From Charina bottae (Eukaryota > Chordata > Lepidosauria > Squamata > Charinaidae): a stretch of 64,000 nt of DNA. Shown piece by piece: positions 53,290 to 63,607 of this stretch (position 1 is the first letter of the stretch; every line of letters starts with the position of its first letter). The position numbers and the translations under genes were made by a program. Location: the NCBI GenBank assembly GCA_023362775.1, contig JALMGJ010000002.1, positions 34,253,414 through 34,317,413 of the forward strand, in the 5' to 3' direction. Under the pieces are notes generated by a model. It was not told the DNA's origin. It searched no databases and was given only the letters and a program-made list of their open reading frames with translations.

Positions 53290-55095
53290 TCACTGGGGTT
53301 TGTCTGGGTACTCTTTATGGAACTTCTTGACCAATTTAGGGGCGCGTGTGTGTTTGGCGTTGACCCACTCTCTGTCGCCAATTGGGAGATGGGTCCATTT
53401 GACTAGGTATTGCAGCTGCCCCCTGTGCCATCTCGAGTCCAAGATCCTGTCTATCTCAAAATGTGGTTCTCCCTCCACCAGAATTGGTGTGGGTGCTTCT
53501 GGTTCCGGGTGCCACTGATGTGAAGCCTGGTATTGTTTCAACAAACTAATGTGAAACACGGGGTGTATCTTTCTCAGAGCCTTTGGCAGTTCCAGTTTGG
53601 CCGTTACTGGGTTAATTACTGCAAGGATCTTAAATGGGCCTATGAACTTGGCCGCTAGTTTTCGTGACTGTTGCGTGGACCGTAAGTTTTTGGTGGATAA
53701 GTACACCTTGTCCCCAACTCTCAATTCCCATTCTTTCTCCCGTTTGCGGTCTGCATGTTTTTTGTAATTAGCCTTGGCTTCTTCTAGCGTCTTTACCATT
53801 ATTGGCCAGTTGCTAGTGATTCTTTCGACCCATTCATCTGCTCTCAGAGGTTGCTCTAAGTCAGTGCTCTGGGTCATTGCCAATTCAGGTATCGTTACAA
53901 AATCCTGCCCTGTAGCCGCTTTGAATGGTGAAAGCCCTGTGCTTTGATGGAGCGCGTTGTTGTACGCGACTTCTGCGAACGGCAAGAGTTCTGCCCAATC
54001 AGTTTGTTGGTAGTTTATGTAGCATCTCAGGTACTGTTCCAGTGTGGCGTTAAGGCGTTCACTTGCTCCGTCTGTGCACGGATGGAACGCACTACTAAGC
54101 CCCTGTTCTGATCCAATTAACTTCAAAAATGCCCTCCAAAATTTGCATGTGAACGTGCTGCCGCGATCGCTGATTATGCGTTCCGGCGTTCCGTGGGCCC
54201 TGTAGATGTGTTGGATGAACAGTCTCGCTAGCTTCTGGGCGTTCGGTATGCCTTTGCATGCAATGAAGTGTGCCTGTTTGGAAAAGAGGTCTGTGACTAC
54301 CCAGATGGCCGTGTATTTGTTGCTCACTGGTAAGTCCACTATGAAATCCATGGCAATTTGCTTCCATGGCTGTGTTGGGCTAGCTACCTCCTGTAATTTT
54401 CCTGTGGGTTTGCCCATTTTCCTTTTTGCTGTGGCGCACGTGGGGCATGTTCGCACATAAGCTTTCACGTCCGCGCGCAACGATGGCCACCAAAACTTTC
54501 CCCTGACTAAATGTAGTGTTTTTAGGAAGCCGAAGTGGCCTGCCATTTTGTGGTCGTGGTGCATACTCAAAACCCTTTGTCTTAAGGATTCGGGGACGTA
54601 TGCTTTCTTGTCTTTCCAACCCATGCCATCTCGCTCCTCTAGCGTATGTTTGTGCTCCACCCACCAAGTGTCAGTAACTGTTGCCGCTCGCAGGTCTCCT
54701 GCGAATGAATCACAGTCCATCCTGTGTTTCGCACTGCTACGGGTGACAGCCAAATTCCCCTCTCCCCTGACCACTGGTGCCAGTTGCGTCTGCTCCTCCC
54801 CTGGTTGGGAAGGGATTATAGACTCAAAGATCTCCTCCATCTTGCCTTCATGCTGCGGCAGGCGCGAAAGCGTGTCCACCAGGAGGTTTTTTCCCCCAGG
54901 GAAATATTTCAACGTGAAGTTGAACCTACTCAGAAACTCTGCCCATCTGAGATGCTTAGGGTTCAATTTTCTCGGGGATTTGAGGGCTTCCAAATTTTTA
55001 TGATCCGTCCACACCTGAAACGGCTCAGCTGTCCCTTCCAAGAGGTGTCGCCACGTGCTTAACGCGTGTTTTACTGCGAATGCCTTTTTCCCAAA
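53290..55095 (-). pseudogene. G2 Gag-Pol, second part: RNase H, integrase, chromodomain
   Basis: Open frame to a stop at 53290. RNase H resumes with AFAVKHALSTWRHLLEG and VDTLSRLP. The integrase zinc-binding region has HFGFLKTLHLVR and CPTCATAK; the catalytic triad is Asp266, Asp326 and Glu362 of this frame (MDFIVD, SDRG, SERLN), with the D-35-E spacing. After the integrase C-terminal domain (KFIGPFKILAVINPVTAKL) comes a chromodomain at about 562-612 (HFEIDRILDSR, QYLVKWTHLP, REWVN), which marks the chromovirus lineage and probably steers integration to certain histone marks. The ATG at 55143 is not a real start. This is the continuation of the frame above after the shift near 55085. Confidence 0.93.
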
Positions 55096-57895
55096 CATGC
55101 CATCTTTTCTCCGTTTCGTTAAATTTCCGAGAAATGTAGGCACATGGTCTCAATTGCTCCCTGTCATCTGCTTGTAGTAAAATGGCCCCAACTGCATTGA
55201 GCGACGCGTCCATGTGAATTACGAACGGTTTGTCAGGCTCAGGATGCTTGAGGATGGGCTCCTCCGTGAACAATGCCTTTAGCTTGTCAAAAGCTTCTTG
55301 GCATTCTTGGGTGCACACTAATTTTGTGCTTGGCGGTGGGGCTTTTGCGTTTTTCCCCTTGCCTTTTGTTTTCAGCAAGTCGGTTAGGGGTAGCGCAATC
55401 TGCGCGAAATCTGGGATAAACTGCCTGTAGAACCCAGCAAATCCCAGAAATGCTTGGAGCTGCCTGCGCGTTCGGGGGGGTTGCCACCCTAAAACCGCCT
55501 TGACTTTCTCAGGGTCCATTTCAATGCCCGCATTCGAGATGCGGTACCCCAGAAAGTCTAGTTTGTCCTTGTGAAACTCACACTTTTCCAGTTTGACAAA
55601 CAATTTTGCTTCTAATAACTTTTCTAGTACCTTTTTGACCAGTTCCATGTGCTCTTCTAGGTTTTCCGAGAAAATTAAGATATCATCTAAATATACAATT
55701 ACCCCTTTGTACAAAAATTCATACAATACCTCGTTTATGAATCTCATGAAGATTCCCGGTCCGCCCGCAATCCCAAATGGGAGCACCCGGTATTGAAATG
55801 ATCCTAGTGGGCAATTGAATGCGGTTTTCCACTCATCCCCCTCCCTCATGCGTACCCGGTAATACGCTTCCCTTACATCCAACTTCATGAAGACCTTCCC
55901 TTTCGATAGTTGGGCTAACATGTCTTTCAGTAAGGGTAGGGGGTACTGGTTAGTGACTGAAATTGCATTGAGCCCCCGGTAGTCTGTGCACAACCGCAGT
56001 GATCCATCTTTTTTTTTTCTAAATAACACTGGGGCCGCTAACGGGGAATTGGCTGGTTCAATGAAGCCACGTGCCAAATTTTTATCAATGAACTTGCGGA
56101 GTTCCGCTAGTTCTTTCTGAGTCATGGCATACATCTTGGGTTTCGGGAACGGTGCCCCAGGGATGAGGTCTACCGTTGCATCTGACTGTCTATGGGGGGG
56201 CTCTTGGTCGCATTCTTGCTTACCAAACACTTCACTAACTGGGAGGTATTTTTCCGGGATCGCCTGTGGATTGCTTTCGTCCCCTTGTTCCCAATCCTCG
56301 TTCCAAAATTCCATCCCAGCTGCCCCCACTTCCCAGTCATCCACATCTCTTTCTTTGCGCGTCCCCCCATAAGTTCCGTCCACAAAGTCAATTTCCCCAG
56401 AGACCCAATCCACCCTAGGATTTCTAGCTCTCAGCCATTTCAGTCCTAACACAATGGGTCTTGTTGCAATGGGGGCCACAATGAACCTCAAAGTTTCTAC
56501 GTGGTTTCCCAAAGTCATTTGTACTTCCTCCGTATACTGCTCCACTGGCCCCCCTTTCATCTCAGAACCATCCAACTGACAGAAGGTAATGGGCGTTTTT
56601 AGTTCAAAAAGTCTCAGTCCCAAGTAGTCAGCCACGTCCGGGTGCATCAAACTCCTTGAGCAGCCCGAGTCTAGCATTGCCAACCCAGAGTACTTCCTCC
56701 TCCCCCCCACAGCTTTTAGGCATACCTGAATGTGCATTGTGGGGTTGCGGCAAATCTTCTCATTGCGTCCTTTTGTGAGGGCCTGCCCCGCTGCGCACTT
56801 TAGCGCAGACTTTTCCTCGTTTCCCGCCATCTGGGATTCGTAATTATATTCCTCGCTGTCACTGTCTTCGTCCGCGTGTGTGGGGTGTCTCCATTTTGCC
56901 ATGGCTGCCGTGTTGTCTTTACGTTTGACCCTCACCTCCTTTTCACTTTTCTTCTCTGGGGGTTTCTTGACTTCCGTTCGGGTGGGCTGTGTGGTGGGTT
57001 CAGGTTTCCTCTTCAAATGTTTGAACTTTTTAATGGTCCTCAGTTGTCTCTGGCTTTGCTCAATACGGCCTGCCAGTTGGATCCAGCCTTCTAATGTTTT
57101 TGGTTCTTCCCTCCCCACCATGAGCTCTAATAAGTCTTGTCTCAGGCCGTACTGGAAGTATTCAATTTGGAATTCTTCCGGCCATTGCGGTAGTTCACTA
57201 AGGATACTTTTGAACTCCATGGCATATTCCGCAACAGTACTTTTCCCCTGGTCAAGGTTTCGGAGGCGCACTCTGGCCGACAATTTAGCCAGTGTGTCTT
57301 CGAATCGGGTCCGCAGAGCCTGCATGAACTTATTGAAATTGTGAAGTGCGCTTGCCTTGGTATCATGCAATTTCACGAGCCAGCTAGCCGCTTCCCCTTC
57401 CAAGAAGCAAGAAACATATCTGACCTTCGTTTCCTCTGTGTAAAAATCGTTTTCAAATTCTTCCATGAACCCTTTTACGTGAGTCATGAAGCATGCTAAT
57501 TTTTTGGGGTCTCCATCAAACTTCATTTTCAGCTCTCGCAACCCCACCGGTGCCTTCCTGCTGCCCAGCGACCTCTGTTGTGGTATGGGTGGAGTTGTAC
57601 GCGGTTGGTCCTGTGTGTTGAGACCCTTTTCTTCGTCTTCCTCCCCAGGCTCTGTTAGATTCCTATTCTCTTCAAAAGGGGGTGGACATGTCTTGTGTAT
57701 CTGCCTCTCCCTCCCCTCCAGGAGTGTAATAAGCATATTAAGTCTCTCATTTAATTCCTCCACCCTGTAGTTCATGCGAGGTAATTTTTCTTCAACTGTC
57801 CCAATTCGTTGCGTTTGGGTAACACGCTTTTTAGTTTTCTGCTCTCTGCATCCCTCCATCCCTTCACCCACTCCCATTGGCCAGTCTGCTTTCAC
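55025..57895 (-). pseudogene. G2 Gag-Pol, first part: gag, protease, RT, start of RNase H
   Basis: 956 codons from ATG at 57895. Residues 38-65 are a leucine-rich coiled coil (EELNERLNMLITLLEGRE); the gag capsid core lies about 120-290 (KLACFMTHVKGFM, EGEAASWLVKLHD). No CCHC zinc knuckle follows; instead there is a basic stretch (about 285-330, many Lys/Arg) and an acidic one (341-350). Protease DSG is at 409-411 and RT YLDD at 735-738; the first RNase H Asp is at about 896. Gag and pol share one frame. The meaningful frame ends near residue 937, where a single-base indel shifts it; the last 18 codons are out of frame. Confidence 0.93.
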
Positions 57896-58802
57896 AGTTC
57901 CGTGGGTGGGTGGATGGGTGAGTGGTGGGATGTGCTCCCTCCAACGTGATAGCCCTGGACACCCTTTGGCCTCTCAGGATTGGGGTGCTGTCCTCCCGAT
58001 TGGGCTTGTTGGGGTTTCCTCTCGTACCTCTCAGAGTAGATGCTTTCAGCCACCCCATGGTCTCCGCTGCCGTCTGCCGCCGCGTGGTTTCTGCTGCCCG
58101 CTTGCTGCTTGGGAGCGCTGGTCGCTGCCGCCGCTTTGCCACCACGTGGTGGTCTCCGCTGCCGCCGCTGCTGGAATTGCCGCCTCTCAGCTGTTTGGCG
58201 CGCTGCCGCTCTTCCACCGCCGCTCCGCTGCTTGGAGAAAGCCGCTCTTCCGCCGCCACTCAGCTGAGGGATAGCCGCCTCTCAGCTGTTTGGCGCGCTG
58301 CCGCTCTTCCGCCGCCGCTCCGCTGCTTGGGGAAAGCCGCTCTTCCTCCGCCGCTCACCTGCTTGGGGGAAAGCCGCTCTTCCGCCGCCGCTCAGCTGAG
58401 GGATCGCCGCCTCTCAGCTGTTTGGCGTGCTGCCGCTCTTCCGCCGCCACTCAGCTGCTTGGGGAAAGCCGCTCTTCCTCCGCCGCTCACCTGCTTGGGG
58501 GAAAGCCGCTCTTCCGCCGCCGCTCAGCTGAGGGATCGCCGCCTCTCAGCTGTTTGGCGCGCTGCCGCTCTTCCGCCGCCGCTCAGCTGCTTGGGGAAAG
58601 CCGCTCTTCCTCCGCCGCTCAACTGCTTGGGGGGAAGCCGCTCTTTCGCCGCCGCTCAGCTGCTGGTTCCTCCTTCCGAAAAATTTTTATTTCTTCGGAT
58701 CGTTGGTCGAGGTGCGTGGACGCCGGTCTCTACCGTGGAGCTTACGAAAATTTTCGGGTTTGCTCCCGGGAAAACCGGTTGGTGTATTGATTCCAGTCTT
58801 TA
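57896..58802 (-). other. G2 leader with GC-rich tandem repeats
   Basis: Region between the 5' LTR and the gag ATG, unusually long (about 0.9 kb). From about 58160 to 58680 it has units of 132-133 bp (markers CTGTTTGGCG at 58285, 58418 and 58550, with a shorter 94-bp step before them), themselves built of CGCTCTTCCGCCGCCGCTC modules. No stop occurs on the plus strand for 299 codons, which is a by-product of the GC content. The tract may serve in RNA packaging or translation; this is inference. Confidence 0.8.
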
Positions 58803-59141
58803 TGTAAGGCGCTCCTTCTGATCACTATAATCTCTCTGCGCTGAAGTAACTCCCAGGCACCAGAGTTCTTAGAAGCAGAAGAGTTTATTATAGAATACAG
58901 AGTTAGCTCTAGCATGAACAAAGACTGGAATGCAGGTAACAGGAACAACAAGCACCTTTAAACCTTTCCTTCCCCCAGTGTCCTTTGCTGCGCGCCCATG
59001 CGGTCAGTCTGTCGGTTGTCTAGGCAACGCTCGGCCAGATGTGTATTCCTGATCGTTGGATGAGTGCGAGCCGATCTTCCAGTCTCCTGATGAACTCATT
59101 GTCTGCTTGCCTTTTTGGCAGAGATCGGGTGATCTCTGACC
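58803..59141 (-). repeat. G2 5' LTR
   Basis: 338-339 bp. Compared with the left LTR it differs in GATC(A/G)CT, CTGTC(G/A)G and TTCC(T/C)GATC, and perhaps in the terminal base. It includes TTTATTATAGAATAC near 58885 on the plus strand. Confidence 0.95.
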
Positions 59142-59146
59142 TTTTA

Positions 59147-60279
59147 CCTCTTCTGCTGAGTAGTCTTCTGCCTACCTGGCTGTTTTCAAACTTCCTTCCT
59201 CAACTCCTTTCCTCTCCCCTTTTCTCCTTTGCCAGATCCAAGGTGGCTACAATGTCATGGCCCAAAGGGCAGGCTGCAAGAGAGGGGAGACTCTGGTCCT
59301 ACTTGGCCCTGCACAGCCCTCCCCTCCTCAGGCACGGCACTGCCAGGCCCCTTCTCTGCCAACAGAGAAGCTTCTCTAACCAGAAGAAGTGCCAAGAGCT
59401 AGGAGAACTTCCCCGTCCGCCGCATGAAGGCCCCGCACTATGCCCAAGCCAGAACCTTGGGATCACCTAGAAATGGGAACTCCAGGAATTGTTTCAGAAA
59501 AAGAACCATTTCTTTGCAAACAGGTTGATAGCCTCTTATTTTCTAAAATTAATGTCTCTGACATCTGTGTCTAAACCTTCTTTACACTGGAGTCCAGCAG
59601 GTATCGAAAAAGTCAAGATGGTGGTCCCCAGCCATTTGTGTGGGGATGTGTGTGGATTGAGTGCATATCCACAAAGGGCTCAGTTCCAATGATGATGGCC
59701 ATCTTGACTTTTTTGCCCTGCCCTGGAGGATGTTGGTCTGTCATATTTGATTAGTTTTCTATGGGTTTGGGATAGAAAACCCTTGGTGGTTTGTATGAGG
59801 TTATGAAGAGTCTTATCCTCCTGGGCTTCCATGGACTCATCGATTCCTAAATATTATTTGTTATGTATCTTATTCTCTGGGTCTCTCACTGAGCCTGTAT
59901 CTCCAGTTTCTCTATAGTTCTTTTCCTCCTCTCCCCCTTTTTCTTTTCCAGGAAGCTCAATTGCACCCCCCCGGTACATTTCAGGGCTCAGCTACTGTAC
60001 CCCTGTCTGTAGCAGCAGCAGCCTCCGCATGGGAGGAGGAGGGTCAAAACCGGCAAAAAGGCAAGATGGCGGTCACTTGCAGAGCCCAAAGAGCAGGACT
60101 TTAATTACATGCCCACCACCGTCATCTTGCCTTTTAGACTGCCTGGGCAGGCGTTGGTGCTTGGCCGCTGTCCCTGGCTCCAGATTTGGCCACCTTGGTT
60201 GCTGGCTGGTGTTTTCTAGGCTGTTCAGCCAAGGATCTGTGGCCTTTGGTGGGATGGACATTTAAGGAGCTGTGCATTT
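59147..60279. other. Intergenic sequence, nothing recognised
   Basis: No supported open frame. The stretch 59580-59720 includes a short inverted similarity (AAAAGTCAAGATGG with CCATCTTGACTTTTTT at 59608 and 59698) enclosing about 80 bases, which may be a small inverted-repeat element. Confidence 0.5.
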
Positions 60280-60640
60280 CATTCTATCCTCTTGGTGAAA
60301 TCATCAGGAGATCTATACATCTCCAAGACTGTTCTTCAATTCCTGGGGAGAAACATTAATGCTGCTTGTAGAACTAAACCGGCACGTTACCCTGTTCATA
60401 TCCTTCGAGCCACAGGTTTCCTCCACCCACGTTCAATACTGTAAATTCTTATATCCACTGCCCACCACCCCAACAGAGTGTCAGAGCACCTCTCCTGTAC
60501 ATGGGTCTTTTCACAAGTGCTGTTTGATTTCTGTGTATAACTTCTGCTATTTCAGAAGATATGGACATGAAGCAAGACATTTCCTACAACTGAGAAGTCT
60601 GTCCCCCAATGGGGCCTTGCTGGTGCATCACAAGATAGGA
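60280..60640 (-). pseudogene. Second zinc-finger gene tail relic
   Basis: Minus strand near 60630-60545 recalls a finger end (LVMHQQG, then in another frame SCRKCLASCPYL). The adjoining 250 bases (60290-60540) align with 43190-43470, including AGCCACAGGTTTCCTCCA (60409) shared with 43310. The two tracts appear to be duplicated tails of related zinc-finger genes. Confidence 0.55.
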
Positions 60641-60689
60641 TTGGAGATTTTTTTCTCCCCAACATGACACAGGGCCAGATGTTTATACC

Positions 60690-61718
60690 AGAACTCCAGT
60701 GATTAGAAGTTTTTAGTAGGTCCAGTATGTGGAGGAGGGTTGAGAAAGATGGTGATTGGAGGTGTTTGGGTTTGAGAGCTGCTCTCTGGAACAATGTGGG
60801 GGCTCTTTGTGAAGTGAAGGTGTGGCCATTGTCAGCAGGAAGACTCTGGTGCCTTGCAGAGGTGCTGGTCCGCAGGCAACCAGATGGGACATCCTGTTTG
60901 TAAAAATAGGCAATAAGGATCAAATGGGATTGCTGCTTGTGTACCAGCCTCCCTCTTGCGCAGTAGCTTCCCTGCTGGAGCTAGTTGACTCTGTGGCTAG
61001 CTTGGTGGTGGAGTTTGCCAGGCTTCTAGACCTGGTGGATTTCAGCCTGCCTTTGGATTTGGGGGCAGCTCAGGAGTTCATGGCCACCATGGCAGTCATG
61101 GACTGCCCGACTCACAGTGGTGATGACAGGATAGATTTCATTTTTGACTCAGGACAGTGGTGACGTGATCTGGAGTTGGGGATATTTTGTCATCAGCCAG
61201 TCCCTTATCATGGACTTATCAGTCCTCGCTGGCTTTGGAGTTCTCTGTGACTGTGCTTCACTGTGGGGAAGAATGACCAGTTCAGTCAGTCTGCCCCAGG
61301 GACCTGATGTATCCATTGGGGTTTCAGAAGGAACTTGGGATACTTCCTGAAGCTCTGGTGATTGGTTCAACCAAGATCACTGTTTAGAATGTGTAAGCCA
61401 CAGTTGCCTTGGATTGGATCGCACTCATGCAGGCTGTCTATGCACTTGGCACCAGGAGGGCTCCGGGATGATTGGAGGAACTGTGGGAGATGAAACAGCA
61501 TAAGAAATGCCTAGAGTGCCTCTGGAGGAAGACAAAGAGTGAGTCTAACCAAGCACAGATGACACTTGTATGAAGGACTCCCTTGTGGTAACCAGGGCGG
61601 TGAAACTTGCTTATTTTTCTTTTCCATGGATAGCTACCCAGTGACCCTGATTTGGGTGATATGGTACCAAGTGAGTAAGGAAGGTTTGTGGGAGCCCTTT
61701 CAGAGCTGCTGTGAGGAG
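60690..61718 (+). pseudogene. L2 LINE fragment, endonuclease and linker
   Basis: Plus-strand blocks MGLLLVYQPPSCAVASLLEL, ASLVVEFARLLDLVDFSLPL (GDFN-like motif decayed to LVDFS), AAQEFMATMAVMDCPTHSG, and later RAPG and ELWEMKQHKKCLECLW (61455-61530). It ends at the tetranucleotide repeat of the next L2, which was inserted in it in reverse. Confidence 0.75.
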
Positions 61719-61758
61719 TATGTATGTATGTATGTATGTATGTATGTATGTATGTATG

Positions 61759-61805
<47 letters not shown>

Positions 61806-61806
61806 T
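61717..61806 (+). repeat. (TATG)n(TATC)n microsatellite
   Basis: About ten TATG units pass into about twelve TATC units. The array is the expanded tail of the reversed L2 that starts at 61807; GATA/TATC runs are common in squamates. Confidence 0.95.
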
Positions 61807-62729
61807 TATTTTATATGACTGCCCATCTCCCCCAAATGGGGGACTCTGGGCTGCTTACAATAAAAACTACAATTAAAATACAATATAAAATTACACCAAA
61901 CAATATAATATAATAAATAAGTATAAAATCCAATCTAGGCAAATTGATCTTAAGAATATGGAGGCCATTATGGTACTAGCCATCCCCAGGAGGAGCTGTT
62001 ACCTTTCCTGTCCCAAGCTAGGTGGCAGAACCAGGTTTTCAGATTTTTCCAGAAGGCCAGAAGTGAGGAAACCCGCCTCAACTGTGGGGGCAAGATATTC
62101 CAAAGGGCAGGCGCTACTGCAGAGAAGGCCCATCTCCTGGACCCTGCCAGATGAAATGCTTTTATTGATGGGGTCTGAAGCATGCCCTCTCTGCATGACT
62201 GGGTGGGGCGGGTTGATGTTATGTGGATAAGACAGTACATCAGGTATCCTGGCCCCATGCCCTGCCATGTAGGGCTTTAAAGGTAATAACCAACACCTTG
62301 AATTGTACCTGGAACAAACTGGCACCCAATGCAGCTCACGGAGCAAAGGTGTTATGTGTTCTGATCTTGGTGCACTCAAGACTGCTTGTGTGGCTGAATT
62401 TTGAACCAGCTGTGGCTTCAAAATACTCCTCAAGCATCGCCCTATGTAGAGTGCACTGCAATAGTCTATATGGGAGATGACTAGGGCATGAGTGACTGAC
62501 CGGAGGGCTTCCTGATCCAGGAAGGTGTGTAACTGGAGCACAACGTGAAGTTGAGCAAAGGCCCTCCTGGCCATGACTGCCACCTGCTCTTCAAGGACCC
62601 CCAGATTCCGTACAGGGTCGGTCTGGGGCAGCACAACCCCATCCACAACCAAAGAGGGTAAATTCCCAGATACAGAGGAGCCCCGAACCCACAGCCACTC
62701 TGTCTTACCAGGATTCAGCTGAAGACTGT
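61807..62729 (-). mobile_element. L2 LINE second copy, 3' half
   Basis: Same segment as 9836-11215: 3' end next to CCCAGAGTCCCCCATTTGGG, then on the minus strand FSAVAPALWNILPP, LQLVQNSATQAVL, SVTHALVISHIDYCSALYIG, NLGVLEEQVAVMARRAFAQ and LQLNPGKTEWLWVRGSSV. Nucleotide identity to the first copy looks near 90% by eye in the 62410-62720 part. It stops at the same point, where a Gypsy G1 LTR begins. Confidence 0.88.
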
Positions 62730-63607
62730 TGTTCGCTTTGCTTGCCTGCCATGTCTTTGAGCCAACACGTGTCACTCCGTATAGAAGCCGACTAGTGTCA
62801 GCCTGCTTTGTAGCTGCTACTTTGCACAGAAGAGAATCACCTGCCTCGCATTCCTAGCTGACTAAGACTAAGACTTATCACCTTTAAAGCCCTACATGGC
62901 ATGGGACCAGGTTACCTGAGGAACCGTCTCATCCCCATAACGTCGAACCGTCCCACTCGGTCATTTAGAGAGGGCATGCTGCGGATCCCGTCGGTAAGGG
63001 AATTTCACCTGATGGAGTCTAGAAAACGAGCCTTCTCGATAGTGGCGCCCACCCTTTGGAATATGCTACCCCCGGAGGTGAGGCAGGCCCCATCGCTCCC
63101 GGCCTTCAGAAAGAACTTAAAGACCTGGTTCTGCCGCCTTGCGTGGGGGGGGGGGGAACAGTTCCTCTAGGGGATGGCTGGTGCCATAGAGCCCTTTTAA
63201 ACATCGACCCATCACATCTTGGATTTTATATTTAAATTATTATTGTATTAGAGAGTATTACATATATGTTGTTTTATTTGTTAAATTTTAACTGTTGATT
63301 CTTGTAAACCGCCCAGAGTTCCCTTGTGGGGAGATGGAGTGGCAAATACAAATCGAAACATAAATAAATAAACAAATAAATAACTGTGAACACTGATAAG
63401 ACACCTGGACGTTCATTAACAAGTTGAGAGGGGGAAAGATCTGGAGTGGGAAAATGTTTTTAAGTTTGAATGCTTCATGCCAAAACTGGTATCCAGAGCT
63501 TTGCAGCCATCCTTTGTAGCTGTATTCTAATAAATGAATTCTATTAGCAGTCTGATGACTTGTCTGGAGAATTTCTTAAGTTAGATACTGGCACTGGGAT
63601 CATCACA
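62730..63607 (+). repeat. Solo Gypsy G1 LTR, interrupted by an L2 3' end
   Basis: Begins TGTTCGCTTTGC and ends GGGATCATCACA, as in the LTRs at 11216 and 16718. The middle (62871-63383) is an unrelated L2 insertion. No G1 internal sequence is present, so this is a solo LTR, presumably left by recombination between two LTRs. It sits in L2 at the same position as the full G1 element. Confidence 0.88.
62871..63383 (+). mobile_element. L2-type LINE 3' end inserted in the solo LTR
   Basis: Plus strand reads FKALHGMGPGYLRNRLIPI-type sequence, then RKRAFSIVAPTLWNMLPPEV and APSLPAFRKNLKTWFCRLAW with a stop, a 3' UTR, and the end ACCGCCCAGAGTTCCCTTGT followed by a (AAAT)n tail. The coding part is uninterrupted for about 90 codons, so this copy is younger than the L2 it sits in. 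Confidence 0.9.

Larger units (their letters stand above)
52895..59141 (-). mobile_element. Young, almost complete Ty3/Gypsy chromovirus (family G2)
   Basis: About 6.25 kb on the minus strand, bounded by two LTRs of 338-339 bp that differ at three or four positions, and by TTTTA at 52890-52894 and 59142-59146 (5-bp target duplication, usual for Gypsy). Order from right to left: 5' LTR, GC-rich leader, gag-protease-RT-RNase H, integrase, chromodomain, G-rich polypurine region (53234-53270), 3' LTR. One frameshift near 55085 interrupts the single gag-pol reading frame. Confidence 0.95.

Noticed and set aside
57922..58821. A 299-codon plus-strand open frame rich in Pro, Leu, Arg and Ser
   Set aside because: It lies antisense in the GC-rich tandem repeat of the chromovirus leader; lack of stops follows from the base composition, and several frames are open at once.
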